Shown: positions 16,590 to 24,982, numbered from the stretch's first letter. The stretch is 64,000 nucleotides of DNA from RPQJ01 sp963748985 (GCA_963748985.1 CAVVKQ010000026.1:1-64000), one strand, 5' to 3'. Notes: a model not told the origin generated them from the sequence alone. A program made the numbers and translations.

Positions 16590-17213
16590 TCAGGTCATCG
16601 CCCCGCGCACCCCGTCGATCACGAACTGCGCCGCGAGCGCCGCGAGCAGGACGCCGAGCAATCTTCCGAGCACGGCGCTGCCGGTCACGCCAACGACCCG
16701 CATGACGGGACCCGTCACCAGCATCAACGCCAGTGTCAATGCGAGCACGACGCCGATCACCGCGAGCTGTGCGAAGAACTGCACCGAACCGAACGGCACG
16801 GCGGCAAACGCCAGCAGGATGGTCGCGATCGCACCGGGTCCGGCAATCATCGGAAACGCGAGCGGAAACACCGAGATGTCGACGCGGTGATGAGCTTCCT
16901 CTCCCTCGACCTGAGTGATCGAGCGCACGCCTGATTCACGCGCGAACACCATCTCGATCGCGAGCATGAATAGCAGGATGCCGCCGCCGATCTTGAAGGC
17001 GTCGACGCTGATGCCGAGCAGCTTGAGCAACGCCGTGCCGCCCACGGCGAACAGGATGCACACCACCGCGGAGATGGTGGCGGCCTTGAACGACATGCGC
17101 CGCCGGAAGGCGTCGTCCGCGCCTTCAGTGAGTCCTGCCAGGATGGGCAGGAGCGACAACGGCTCCACCACCACCAGCAGGACCACAAAGAATTTCACCA
17201 GTTCGTCAAGCAT
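16590..17213 (-). CDS. marC: MarC-family integral membrane protein
   Basis: A 207-aa protein with six predicted membrane helices. Family blocks are FVVLLVVVEPLSLLPILAGL at the N-terminus, VDAFKIGGGILLFMLAIEMV in the middle and FPLAFPMIAGPGAIATILL in the second half. The MarC family (UPF0056) was once tied to multiple antibiotic resistance but that link has been withdrawn; transport activity is unproven. The length is normal. The gene ends at the repeat shared with trmB. Confidence 0.92.
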   Translation of the reverse strand: MLDELVKFFVVLLVVVEPLSLLPILAGLTEGADDAFRRRMSFKAATISAVVCILFAVGGTALLKLLGISVDAFKIGGGILLFMLAIEMVFARESGVRSITQVEGEEAHHRVDISVFPLAFPMIAGPGAIATILLAFAAVPFGSVQFFAQLAVIGVVLALTLALMLVTGPVMRVVGVTGSAVLGRLLGVLLAALAAQFVIDGVRGAMT

Positions 17214-17303
17214 GGCGCCTTCGCGTGTTTCGCGACTTGAACTCCGGGCCGCGCAGGTCTACAACCATGGATAGGATACCAAGCGCAAGGACGCGTCGAG
17301 GAC

Positions 17304-17657
17304 ATGACGATGAGCAACCCCGCACCTGTCGTTGGTATGTGGTACGCGCGCCCCGGAGGCGATTCCTTCGAGGTGGTCGCGATCGACCGCGACGACTCCA
17401 CGATCGAACTCCAGTACTTCGACGGCACGATCGAAGAGCTCGATTTCGACGAGTGGCGCGACGAGCAGATTGTCGCCGCCTCACCGCCCGAAGACTGGAC
17501 CGGTTCGGTCGACGTCGATCCTGAAGACACCGAGAACGAGTTCGACCTGGCGCCCGGCAATGGCAACAGCCCGTTCGACGCCATTGATCGCGGCGAGGCG
17601 GACGGCTACTCCGAACTCGAACTGCCGGACGAACAGCAGGAGCGCCCGTCGGGCTGA
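17304..17657 (+). CDS. Acidic conserved protein (DUF6763-like)
   Basis: A 117-aa, strongly acidic protein. The N-terminal 60 residues form a beta-rich module (GMWYARPGGDSFEVVAIDRD, then IELQYFDGTIEELDFDEW), which resembles the small DUF6763 family found in gammaproteobacteria. The C-terminal half is disordered and rich in Asp, Glu and Pro. Two ATGs lie close together (17304 and 17310). There is no signal peptide or membrane segment. Function is unknown. Confidence 0.8.
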   Translation: MTMSNPAPVVGMWYARPGGDSFEVVAIDRDDSTIELQYFDGTIEELDFDEWRDEQIVAASPPEDWTGSVDVDPEDTENEFDLAPGNGNSPFDAIDRGEADGYSELELPDEQQERPSG

Positions 17658-17664
17658 GCAGCGT

Positions 17665-18039
17665 TCAATTCGGGTCCCGCAGCGGCACCGCATCGTCGAG
17701 CAGCACATAGCCGTGCCGGACATGCACCGGTAGCGGCTGCAGACCCAGCCCCTGGCATGGACCGGACAGGCAGGTTCCAGACTCCATTTCGAACAGTGCG
17801 CCGTGCATCACGCAGCGGATCGTCGTGCCCCCTGGTACCAGGAACTGATCCGGCTGCCAGTTGAGCGGAAAACCGGCGTGCGGGCAGAAATTGACATAGC
17901 CGTAAACGTGCTCGCCCTGCCGCACCACGAAGCCCTTCAGGGGCCAGTCGCCCTGCCCCATCGTGAAGCCGCGCGCACCGGGATCCGCCAGCTCATGCAG
18001 CGGGCAGATCACTCGCGTCATGTCGATCTCGTCCGCCAC
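17665..18039 (-). CDS. Small Rieske [2Fe-2S] protein
   Basis: A 124-aa soluble ferredoxin-like protein. The two Rieske cluster motifs are NFCPHAGFPLNW (C-x-H) and RCVMHGALFEMESGTCLSGP (C-x2-H), with correct spacing of about 20 residues. Similar small Rieske proteins transfer electrons to oxygenases or have unknown partners. It starts 6 nt after the AmpG-like transporter stop in the same direction, so it is probably the third gene of an xth-ampG-Rieske operon. There is no oxygenase neighbour to suggest a partner. Confidence 0.88.
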   Translation of the reverse strand: MADEIDMTRVICPLHELADPGARGFTMGQGDWPLKGFVVRQGEHVYGYVNFCPHAGFPLNWQPDQFLVPGGTTIRCVMHGALFEMESGTCLSGPCQGLGLQPLPVHVRHGYVLLDDAVPLRDPN

Positions 18040-18045
18040 TGCGAC

Positions 18046-19440
18046 TCACCGGCCTTCCTGCCGCATCTTGCGGGCGAGGAAAAACAGCAGCACGAGGGCG
18101 GGCAGCCCGAGCGTCGAGGTGTAAACGAAGAACGCCGGATAACCGATCGCATCGACGACGAAGCCCGACGTGCCCATCAGCAGCTTGCCGGGCAGCGCAT
18201 AGATCGACGAGAACAGCGCGTACTGGGTCGCCGTGTAGGAGGCGCTGGTCAGGCTCGAGAGATAGGCGATCAAAGACGTGCCCGCGATGCCCATTGCCAG
18301 GTTGTCGGCGCTGATGAGGAAGGCAAGGCCAAAGAGGTTCGGCTGGTTGTACGACGCGAAGGCGGCGAACATCAGGTTGGCGATGATCACCAGCACGCTG
18401 CCCAGCGCGAGCGAGCGGATGACGCCCAGGCGCGCCACCGCCATGCCGCCGACCAGCGTGCCGAGGATCGACCAGAACACGCCGAAACCCTTGGCGACGG
18501 CCGCGATTTCCTTGAGCGTGAAGCCGACGTCCAGGTAGAACGGGTTGCTCATCACGCCCATCGTGAAATCGGCGAGACGGTAGCTGCCGATGAACGCGAG
18601 CATCAGCACGGCGAGCTTCACGCCGTAGCGAGTGAAGAAGTCGATGAACGGATTCACGACGGCACCGACGAACCACGCGCCGAGATTGCGCATCGACTCC
18701 GGCCAGTGCGCCTTGCGCTCGAGCCAGTCGCTGACGCGCGCTTCCTGCGCCAGGGTGTGCTTGATCACGCGCGCCGCGGGCTCGCGGATGACGAGCGTGG
18801 TGACGATACCGATGCACGCGCAGACTGCCATCGAGGTGTAGGACACTGTCCAGCCATGGTCGGCCGCAATCCAGAGCGCGCCGGCACTGGCCACCATCAT
18901 CGCGATGCGATAGCCGAGCTGGTACGCGGCGGCCATCACGCCCTGCATCTCCGTCGGCGCCGATTCGATCCGCCAGGCGTCCACCGCGATGTCCTGGGTG
19001 GCGGACGAGAACGCCACCATCAGCGCCAGCGACGCAACTACGGCCAGGTTTCCCACCGGACTCATGTGTGCCATGTTGAGCAGGCCGATCGCGATGCCCA
19101 CCTGTCCGAGCAGCATCCAGCTGCGCCGCCGGCCCAGCAGCCGGTGCAAGACGGGCAATCGCAGCTTGTCGACGACGGGCGCCCAGAAGAACTTGACCGT
19201 GTAGATGATGCCGACCCACGACAGCATGCCGATCGTGGCGCGCTCGATGCCGACTTCGCGCAGCCAGGCGGACAGCGTCGAGAACACCAGCATGAACGGC
19301 AGGCCGGCCGAGAAGCCGAGGAACAGCATCGCGGCAACCTGCGGATTGCGGTATGCCAGCACCGCGTCCGCCCAGCCGCGCCACCAGGGCTTCCTAGCGC
19401 CGGGTGCGGCCTGCGATGCGCCTTCGCTCGCGCCAGTCAC
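18046..19440 (-). CDS. ampG: AmpG-like MFS transporter (muropeptide permease)
   Basis: A 464-aa major facilitator protein with about 12 membrane helices. MLFLGFSAGLPFMLVFSTLS and WLREVGIERATIGMLSWVGI near the N-terminus, FFWAPVVDKLRLPVL, and FSSATQDIAVDAWRIESAPT in helix 4-5 are AmpG signatures. AmpG imports anhydro-muropeptides for cell-wall recycling and beta-lactamase induction. The start is placed at GTG 19440, overlapping the xth stop (GTGA, 19437-19440); an in-frame extension to 19599 lies inside xth and is rejected. Homologues also import other solutes, so the substrate is likely rather than certain. Confidence 0.88.
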   Translation of the reverse strand: MTGASEGASQAAPGARKPWWRGWADAVLAYRNPQVAAMLFLGFSAGLPFMLVFSTLSAWLREVGIERATIGMLSWVGIIYTVKFFWAPVVDKLRLPVLHRLLGRRRSWMLLGQVGIAIGLLNMAHMSPVGNLAVVASLALMVAFSSATQDIAVDAWRIESAPTEMQGVMAAAYQLGYRIAMMVASAGALWIAADHGWTVSYTSMAVCACIGIVTTLVIREPAARVIKHTLAQEARVSDWLERKAHWPESMRNLGAWFVGAVVNPFIDFFTRYGVKLAVLMLAFIGSYRLADFTMGVMSNPFYLDVGFTLKEIAAVAKGFGVFWSILGTLVGGMAVARLGVIRSLALGSVLVIIANLMFAAFASYNQPNLFGLAFLISADNLAMGIAGTSLIAYLSSLTSASYTATQYALFSSIYALPGKLLMGTSGFVVDAIGYPAFFVYTSTLGLPALVLLFFLARKMRQEGR

Positions 19441-20204
19441 AGGTCGTACGTCACGGTGAGCGGGGCGTGATCGGAGAAACGCTGCGCCTTGAAGATTTCG
19501 GCGCTGCGCACGCTGCCGCGCAGGCCCGGGCTCAGCACGTGGTAATCGATACGCCAACCCACGTTCTTCGACCACGCCTGGCCACGGTTCGACCACCACG
19601 TGTATTGATCAGGCTCGGGATTCACTTCGCGGAACGCATCGACGTACTTGACGCCGTCGAACAGTTCGTCGAGCCACGCGCGCTCTTCGGGCAGGAATCC
19701 CGAGTTCTTCCGGTTCGAGCGCCAGTTGCGCAGGTCGATCTCCTTGTGCGCGATGTTCCAGTCGCCACAGAGGATATAGTCGCGGCGCTTGCGCTTCAGC
19801 GCACGCAGGTACGGCATGAACTCGGCGAGGAACCGGAATTTGGCCTGCTGGCGCACTTCGCTCGACGAGCCCGAAGGCAGGTAGAGCGAAATTACGCTCA
19901 GGTTCTTGAAACGCGCCTCGATGTAGCGGCCCTCGCCGTCAAACTCCTTCGACCCGTGACCGGCCACGACCGTCAGCGGCTTCTCACGCGAATACACGGC
20001 CACGCCGCTGTAGCCTTTCTTCACTGCGTCGAAGTAATAGCAGTGGTAGCCGGCAGGGTGGTAATGCGGCTCGGTGATCTGGTCGCGCTGGCATTTCGTC
20101 TCCTGCAGGCAGACGACGTCCGCGTCCTGGGCCGGCAGCCAGTCGAAAAATCCCTTGCGCGCCGCAGAACGGATGCCATTGGCGTTGAGGGTGATGATGC
20201 GCAT
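19437..20204 (-). CDS. xth: Exodeoxyribonuclease III (XthA/Crc-like family)
   Basis: A 255-aa EEP-superfamily nuclease. Catalytic positions are all present: Asn in LNANGIRSA, Glu in CLQETKCQ, Asp/Asn in CGDWNIAHKEID, and Asp-His in RFSDHAPL. These are the AP-endonuclease/3'-exonuclease residues, so repair activity is expected. The divergent arrangement with pyrE is the same as pyrE-crc in Pseudomonas, where Crc is a nuclease-like protein acting in catabolite repression. The complete active site here favours a real nuclease. Confidence 0.93.
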   Translation of the reverse strand: MRIITLNANGIRSAARKGFFDWLPAQDADVVCLQETKCQRDQITEPHYHPAGYHCYYFDAVKKGYSGVAVYSREKPLTVVAGHGSKEFDGEGRYIEARFKNLSVISLYLPSGSSSEVRQQAKFRFLAEFMPYLRALKRKRRDYILCGDWNIAHKEIDLRNWRSNRKNSGFLPEERAWLDELFDGVKYVDAFREVNPEPDQYTWWSNRGQAWSKNVGWRIDYHVLSPGLRGSVRSAEIFKAQRFSDHAPLTVTYDL

Positions 20205-20234
20205 GGGCGCAAAGTATAAAGTACGCGCCCATGC
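20201..20234. promoter_or_regulatory. Palindromic divergent start region of xth and pyrE
   Basis: Perfect 10-bp arms (GCATGGGCGC/GCGCCCATGC) flank a 14-nt AT-rich core. Each arm contains the ATG of one gene. Only 26 bp separate the two start codons, with no Shine-Dalgarno for either. TATAAA (20215-20220, plus strand) and TATACT (20219-20214, minus strand) could serve as -10 boxes for leaderless transcripts. This is inferred from sequence only. Confidence 0.5.
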
Positions 20235-20863
20235 ACCAACCCGACTTCATCCGACTGTGCCTCGAACTCGGCGTCCTCCGATTCGGCGAGTTCACGCTGA
20301 AGTCCGGCCGCAGGAGCCCGTACTTCTTCAACGCGGGCCTGTTCAACACCGGCCATGCCATTGGCTCGCTCGGGCGCTTTTACGCGCGGGCGGCGATGCT
20401 GTCCGGCGTGTCGTTCGACATGCTGTTCGGACCGGCCTACAAGGGCATCCCCCTGGTCACGACGACGGCCGCCGCGATGGCCGAGCACGAAGGCCGCAAC
20501 CTGTCCTTTGCGTTCAACCGCAAGGAAGCCAAGGACCACGGTGAGGGCGGCACAGTCGTCGGCGCACCGCTCAAGGATCGTGTCCTGATCGTCGACGACG
20601 TGATCACGGCCGGTACGGCCATTCGCGAATCCGTGGAGATCATCCGTTCGCAGGGAGCAACGCCGGCGGGCGTCCTGATCGCGCTTGATCGCGAAGAGCG
20701 CGGCCAGGGCACAAAGTCGGCCGTGCAGGAAGTGCAGGATTCGTTCGGCCTGCCGGTCGTTTCGGTGCTGCGACTGCGCGACCTCCTGGCCCACCTGGAG
20801 GTCACCGGGGACAGCGCGGTGCTGCAGTCTGTCCGGGCCTATCGCGACCAGTACGGGGTCTGA
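20231..20863 (+). CDS. pyrE: Orotate phosphoribosyltransferase
   Basis: A 210-aa enzyme that joins orotate to PRPP to make OMP in pyrimidine synthesis. FGEFTLKSGRRSPYFFNAGL is the substrate-binding N-terminus, and the PRPP loop is VLIVDDVITAGTAIRES. FNRKEAKDHGEGGTVVGAPL holds the flexible catalytic loop with its Lys residues. The length equals the family norm. ATG 20231 is within a palindrome shared with xth and lacks a ribosome-binding site. Confidence 0.96.
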   Translation: MHQPDFIRLCLELGVLRFGEFTLKSGRRSPYFFNAGLFNTGHAIGSLGRFYARAAMLSGVSFDMLFGPAYKGIPLVTTTAAAMAEHEGRNLSFAFNRKEAKDHGEGGTVVGAPLKDRVLIVDDVITAGTAIRESVEIIRSQGATPAGVLIALDREERGQGTKSAVQEVQDSFGLPVVSVLRLRDLLAHLEVTGDSAVLQSVRAYRDQYGV

Positions 20864-20957
20864 TCGTGATCCCCAGTTTGAAGCAGGTCACAATGCTGAA
20901 CGCGACAAACACCAAAATGCTGCAAAAAGGAGAGGGTATGGCCTCAGAATCCCCGTC

Positions 20958-21662
20958 ATGCGCGCAGACCCTCTGACCGCTTCCTCCTCGACTCCCGCCC
21001 GAGTCCGTCTCGGTGTGGTCGTCGCCCTGCTGCTGGTGGCCGGTGCCCTCGCGGCTGGTGTCGCCGATGCCGCGCAGAAGAAAAAGCCCAAGTCGAGCGG
21101 GCCCTCGCTGAGCGACGAGCACGTCTACCGCTGCAAGAGCGCGTCCGGCCATAGCTTCTTTGGCCAGAACATCCCACCCGAATGCATGGGCGCCGACGTC
21201 GAGGTGCTCGACGAGACGGGCCGCGTCGTGCGCATGATCCCGGGCGCGAAGTCGCTCGAGCAAATCGCCGCGCAGAAGGCAGCCGACGACGCCAAGGCCG
21301 CGGCTGCACAACGCGACCGCACGTTGCTCGCCACGTACCTTTCGGTGTCGGACATCGAACGGCTGCGCGACCAGCGCATCGAACTGCTCGAACAGCAGAA
21401 CGTCGTGACGCGCCAGTACATCACCAACCTGCGTGCTCGCGAGGCACGGTTGATGGAATCGGTGCAGCGCTTCCGGCCGTACAGCCCGAAACCGAACGCA
21501 CCAGCGCTGCCCGAGCAGATCGCGAGTGAAATCGTGAATACGGTGAAGGGCCTGCAGGTCTACGAGCAGGAACTGACGAAAAACACGGCAGAACGCGAGC
21601 GCGTGACGCAGGAATTTGCGGCGGATATCAGCAGATTCAAAGAGTTGAAGGGCATCAAGTAG
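20958..21662 (+). CDS. Exported coiled-coil protein with DUF4124-like N-terminus
   Basis: A 234-aa exported protein. It has a signal peptide (LGVVVALLLVAGALAAGVADA/AQ), a Lys-rich linker, then a short domain EHVYRCKSASGHSFFGQNIP resembling DUF4124, with a possible disulphide pair (Cys in YRCK and PPECMG). The remaining 130 residues form a long helical coiled coil (AAQKAADDAKAAAAQRDR onward, ending in TAERERVTQEFAADISRF). Function is unknown. A 12-codon out-of-frame reading frame with a better ribosome-binding site starts at 20938 and overlaps the start. Confidence 0.75.
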   Translation: MRADPLTASSSTPARVRLGVVVALLLVAGALAAGVADAAQKKKPKSSGPSLSDEHVYRCKSASGHSFFGQNIPPECMGADVEVLDETGRVVRMIPGAKSLEQIAAQKAADDAKAAAAQRDRTLLATYLSVSDIERLRDQRIELLEQQNVVTRQYITNLRAREARLMESVQRFRPYSPKPNAPALPEQIASEIVNTVKGLQVYEQELTKNTAERERVTQEFAADISRFKELKGIK

Positions 21663-21780
21663 GGGTTAGGGGTAGGGGTTAGGGGATAGTCGGAAGCGCC
21701 GTCGGCGCGAGAGTTGTTTTCTCGCGCGCAGCGCGCTTCCGACTATCCCCTAACCCCTAACCTCCTTCCTAACCCCTTCC
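21662..21780. repeat. GGGGTTAGGGG inverted repeat with G4-like motif
   Basis: Arms of 27 nt (21673-21699 and 21733-21759) pair perfectly around a smaller GC-rich hairpin (GCGCGAGAG with CTCGCGC). The left arm contains four runs of GGGG separated by TTA, TA and TTA, a canonical G-quadruplex pattern. It lies between the converging exported-protein gene and dut. A relative is at 25080-25197. Confidence 0.85.
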
Positions 21781-22236
21781 GGAACTGCCGAAGCCCCCGG
21801 CTCCCCGGTCGCTGGCAGAGAACGCCTCCACCACATCGAACTCCACCTGCACCACAGGCACGACGACCATCTGGGCGATGCGCTCGCCCGGTTCGATCGT
21901 GAACGCCGCCTGGCCGCGATTCCAGCACGAAACCATCACCTGCCCCTGGTAGTCGGAGTCGATCAGGCCGACGAGATTGCCGAGCACGATGCCGTGCTTG
22001 TGGCCGAGACCGGAGCGCGGCAGGAGCACCGCGGCGAGGCCGGGATCCTCGAGGTGGATCGCAATGCCGGTGGGAACCAGCCGCGTCATGCCGGGTTCGA
22101 GCACCAGCGGTGCATCGAGGCACGCGCGCAGGTCCAGCCCCGCGGAACCGGGCGTCGCGTAATGCGGCAGCGGATAGTCCTTGCCGATGCGGGTATCCAG
22201 GATGCGCACCTGCAGCTTCGGTCGCCGTGCGTTCAT
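21769..22236 (-). CDS. dut: dUTP diphosphatase (deoxyuridine 5'-triphosphate nucleotidohydrolase)
   Basis: A 155-aa trimeric dUTPase that makes dUMP and keeps uracil out of DNA. Family motifs in order: PGSAGLDLRA (I), PRSGLGHKHGIVLGN (II), GLIDSDYQGQVMVSCWN (III), PGERIAQMVVVPV (IV) and GAGGFGSSGRG (V). The start ATG 22236 overlaps the coaBC stop (ATGA), the usual dfp-dut arrangement; the in-frame extension to 22365 lies inside coaBC and is rejected. Confidence 0.96.
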   Translation of the reverse strand: MNARRPKLQVRILDTRIGKDYPLPHYATPGSAGLDLRACLDAPLVLEPGMTRLVPTGIAIHLEDPGLAAVLLPRSGLGHKHGIVLGNLVGLIDSDYQGQVMVSCWNRGQAAFTIEPGERIAQMVVVPVVQVEFDVVEAFSASDRGAGGFGSSGRG

Positions 22237-23453
22237 CGCGATCGGCTCCCGGCGTAACGCTCGGCGATCACTTCGATCAACTCGCCGGCAAGCCGGCATT
22301 TGGGCGCGCGTTCCAGTTCGCGCTTGCCGCCCTGCCAGTACAGCGTGAGCGCGTTGTCGTCGCAATCGAAGGCGAGGCCTTCCCCGACCTGGTTCGCGGC
22401 GATCATGTCGAGCTTCTTGCCCTCGAGCTTGCGCAGCGCATTGCGCTCGACGTCTTGCGTTTCGGCCGCGAAACCGACAACGAACGGGCGTGGCGATCCG
22501 GCCGCCACGGTCGCAAGGATGTCGGGTGTGCGTGCCAACTGCAGCGTCAACTCTTCGCTGGTTTTCTTGATCTTGTGTTCCGCCACCTCGCGCATGCGGT
22601 AGTCGGAAACGGCCGCGGCAGCGATGAAGATGTCGGTATCGGCAATCTCAGCCTGCACCGCATTCATCATCTGCTCGGCGGTCTCGACGTCGACTCGCTT
22701 CAAGCCGGGCGGCGTGGGCACGTTGACCGGGCCACTGACGATGACGACGCTTGCGCCGGCATCGCGCGCGGCCTCGGCCACCGCGTAACCCATCTTGCCG
22801 GAGCTGCGATTGGTGATGAAACGCACGGGATCGATGCGCTCGCGTGTCGGACCGGCGGTGACCACGACCTTGCGTCCGCGCAGCGGTCCGGCGCTATCAA
22901 CGCGAGGCGTTGCAAACACAGCCTCGACGATTTCCTGCGGTTCAACCATGCGGCCGGCGCCAATCTCACCGCAGGCCTGGCTGCCGTCGGCGGGACCGAG
23001 AATCGTCAACCCACGCTGGCGCAACGCGGCGACGTTCGCCTGCGTCGCGGCATTGGCCCACATCTGTCGATTCATCGCGGGCACGACGACGATCGGCACG
23101 TCGGTCGCGAGGCACAGCGTCGACAGCAGGTCGTCCGCCAGACCGTGCGCGATCCGCGCGATGAAATCCGCCGTAGCCGGTGCGATGACGATGCGCTGCG
23201 GCCAGCGTGCGAGTTCGATGTGCCCCATGGCCGCTTCGGCCGCGGCGTCCCACAAATCCGTGCGTACCGGTCGACCGGAAAGCGCCTGGAACGTGAGCGG
23301 AGCGACGAACTGCTGCGCGCCGGCCGTCATGACGACCTGCACGTCGGCGCCGCGATCCTTGAGTCGACGCGTCAGTTCGGCACTCTTGTAGGCGGCAATT
23401 CCACCCGTGACACCGAGCACGACGCGCATCGTTGGGGCTTCCGGGACTGACAT
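22233..23453 (-). CDS. coaBC: Bifunctional phosphopantothenoylcysteine decarboxylase/synthetase
   Basis: A 406-aa two-domain enzyme of coenzyme A synthesis. The N-terminal CoaC flavoprotein domain has LGVTGGIAAYKSAELTRRL, and PAMNRQMWANAATQANVAAL carries the family's substrate-recognition segment. The C-terminal CoaB domain begins at GRKVVVTAGPTRERIDPVRF and contains NRSSGKMGYAVAEAARDAGA and the AAAVSDYR motif. It uses CTP to couple cysteine to phosphopantothenate, then decarboxylates the product. Overlaps dut by four bases. Confidence 0.96.
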   Translation of the reverse strand: MSVPEAPTMRVVLGVTGGIAAYKSAELTRRLKDRGADVQVVMTAGAQQFVAPLTFQALSGRPVRTDLWDAAAEAAMGHIELARWPQRIVIAPATADFIARIAHGLADDLLSTLCLATDVPIVVVPAMNRQMWANAATQANVAALRQRGLTILGPADGSQACGEIGAGRMVEPQEIVEAVFATPRVDSAGPLRGRKVVVTAGPTRERIDPVRFITNRSSGKMGYAVAEAARDAGASVVIVSGPVNVPTPPGLKRVDVETAEQMMNAVQAEIADTDIFIAAAAVSDYRMREVAEHKIKKTSEELTLQLARTPDILATVAAGSPRPFVVGFAAETQDVERNALRKLEGKKLDMIAANQVGEGLAFDCDDNALTLYWQGGKRELERAPKCRLAGELIEVIAERYAGSRSR

Positions 23454-23579
23454 GGCGGGCGATTATGGGGGCGCGCCGCGGCGCGCGGCAAAGGGACTGT
23501 CCGCATTCTGGCGTGGCGGTCTCAGGTCATAACCACAGGCTCTGGTTCCGTGGCGGGGTGAGCCTGGCAAGCGTTGCCG

Positions 23580-24395
23580 TCATTTCTGGCAGGCCGGACA
23601 GAAATATGTCGAACGCTGGCCCTGGACGAGGTGCCGGATCGGCGTCCTGCAGCGCCGGCACGGCTCGCCCGCCCGCTCGTAGACGAATAATTTCTGGCGG
23701 AAGTAGCCGGGCGTACCGTCCGCATTCACGTAATCGCGCAGCGTAGTCCCGCCCTGGTGGATCGCCTCGCCGAGAACCTGCCGGATCGACTCGACGATGC
23801 GCTGCCATTCCGTCAGCTTGATCCGTCCCGCGGCCCGGCGCGGGCGGACCCCCGCTCGGAACAGGGCCTCGCTCGCATAGATGTTACCGACGCCCACGAC
23901 GACGTGCTGATCCATCAGGAACAGTTTCACCGCGGCCTTGCGGCGCTTCGCCCTGGTGGCGAGCAGTTCCGCCGTGAGGCCGTTTTCGAGCGGCTCCGGA
24001 CCGAGTGACGCCAGCAACGGATGCTCCTCGACCGGGCCCGTACACCAGTGCAGGCTGCCAAAGCGGCGCGGATCGTTGAAGCGCAGACACTGGCCCGAAT
24101 CAAACACGAGGTCGTAGTGGTCGTGCAGCAGCCGCGGCGAACCTGCCGGCATCACGCGCAAGCTGCCGGACATGCCGAGGTGTGCGATGAGCGAGCCGCG
24201 GTCGAGATCGATCAGCAGGTACTTGGCGCGGCGACGCACGTCGTGAATGCGCTGGCCGACCAGTTCGAGCACGAGCTTCGGATCGACGCGCCAGCGCAAG
24301 CGCGGCTCACGCAGGTCGAACGCAGTAACGGCTTGGCCGACGATGGCCTCGCGCACTCCGCGACGTGTCGTTTCGACTTCGGGTAACTCGGGCAT
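23580..24395 (-). CDS. mutM: Formamidopyrimidine-DNA glycosylase
   Basis: A 271-aa bifunctional glycosylase/lyase that removes 8-oxoguanine and FaPy lesions. The N-terminal PELPEVETTRRG supplies the catalytic Pro2 and Glu3. The middle carries AHLGMSGSLRV, and GVGNIYASEALFRAGVRP is the helix-two-turn-helix. The C-terminal zinc finger is intact (CRRCRTPIRH, then YFCPACQK, four Cys). Length is normal. It follows rpmG in the same direction. Confidence 0.97.
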   Translation of the reverse strand: MPELPEVETTRRGVREAIVGQAVTAFDLREPRLRWRVDPKLVLELVGQRIHDVRRRAKYLLIDLDRGSLIAHLGMSGSLRVMPAGSPRLLHDHYDLVFDSGQCLRFNDPRRFGSLHWCTGPVEEHPLLASLGPEPLENGLTAELLATRAKRRKAAVKLFLMDQHVVVGVGNIYASEALFRAGVRPRRAAGRIKLTEWQRIVESIRQVLGEAIHQGGTTLRDYVNADGTPGYFRQKLFVYERAGEPCRRCRTPIRHLVQGQRSTYFCPACQK

Positions 24396-24492
24396 CAGGT
24401 TCGCGACGTTCCGCTATTTGCCGCCGAAAAAACAGGGGGTTCCGCCGGGACTTCGTCCTTTCGGCACTTGCGACGTGGCCACGCCAGAAACG

Positions 24493-24515
24493 AAAAACCC
24501 GCCGGTGGGCGGGTT
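24493..24515 (-). terminator. Rho-independent terminator after rpmG
   Basis: An 8-bp stem (AACCCGCC/GGCGGGTT) with a 4-nt loop. On the minus strand the stem is followed by TTTTT. It lies 47 bp past the rpmG stop and before mutM, so the ribosomal protein transcript probably ends here. Confidence 0.8.
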
Positions 24516-24561
24516 CTTCGAGACACCCGGTCGAGCCGGATGCGGAAAGCGCGACCAGGGA

Positions 24562-24717
24562 TTACTTGATCTTCGCTTCCTTGTAGGCCACGTGCTTGCG
24601 GGCCTTCGGGTCGAACTTCTTGACCTCGAGCTTCTCCGGATGAAGACGCTTGTTCTTGGTCGTAGTGTAGAAGTGGCCGGTACCGGCGGTTGAAACGAGC
24701 TTGATCTTATCGCGCAT
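24562..24717 (-). CDS. rpmG: 50S ribosomal protein L33
   Basis: A 51-aa basic protein read directly from the sequence. It starts MRDKIKLVSTAGTGHFYTTT and ends with HVAYKEAKIK, the standard proteobacterial L33 without the zinc-binding Cys pairs. It sits 28 nt after rpmB, the usual rpmB-rpmG order. It binds 23S rRNA near the E site. Confidence 0.95.
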   Translation of the reverse strand: MRDKIKLVSTAGTGHFYTTTKNKRLHPEKLEVKKFDPKARKHVAYKEAKIK

Positions 24718-24745
24718 GTAAGTGACTCCTGCTGCAGCCGGGTCG

Positions 24746-24982
24746 TCAGACCTTGACGCCCTGGGCGCGGAGCTCGTTCACGACGGCTTCGACGCCCTTC
24801 TTGTCGATCGTGCGCATGGCATTGCCGGACACACGCAGGCTGACCCAGCGCTTTTCCGTTTCGAGCCAGAAACGCTGCGTGTGCAGGTTCGGCAGGAAGC
24901 GGCGGCGCTTGCGGTTGTTGGCGTGCGAAACGGTGTTGCCGCTCATCGGCCGCTTGCCGGTGACCTGACAGACTTTCGACAT
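24746..24982 (-). CDS. rpmB: 50S ribosomal protein L28
   Basis: A 78-aa protein, MSKVCQVTGKRPMSGNTVSH at the N-terminus, then RKRRRFLPNLHTQRFW and a C-terminus RTIDKKGVEAVVNELR. These match L28 over its full usual length. The in-frame open region upstream to 25135 has no family similarity, so the start is 24982. Followed by rpmG. Confidence 0.96.
   Translation of the reverse strand: MSKVCQVTGKRPMSGNTVSHANNRKRRRFLPNLHTQRFWLETEKRWVSLRVSGNAMRTIDKKGVEAVVNELRAQGVKV

Noticed and set aside
17803..19470. Plus-strand 555-aa ORF opposite the AmpG-like gene
   Set aside because: Composition (His/Arg/Asp/Glu without hydrophobic core) is typical of an antisense frame; the membrane protein on the minus strand has clear motifs.
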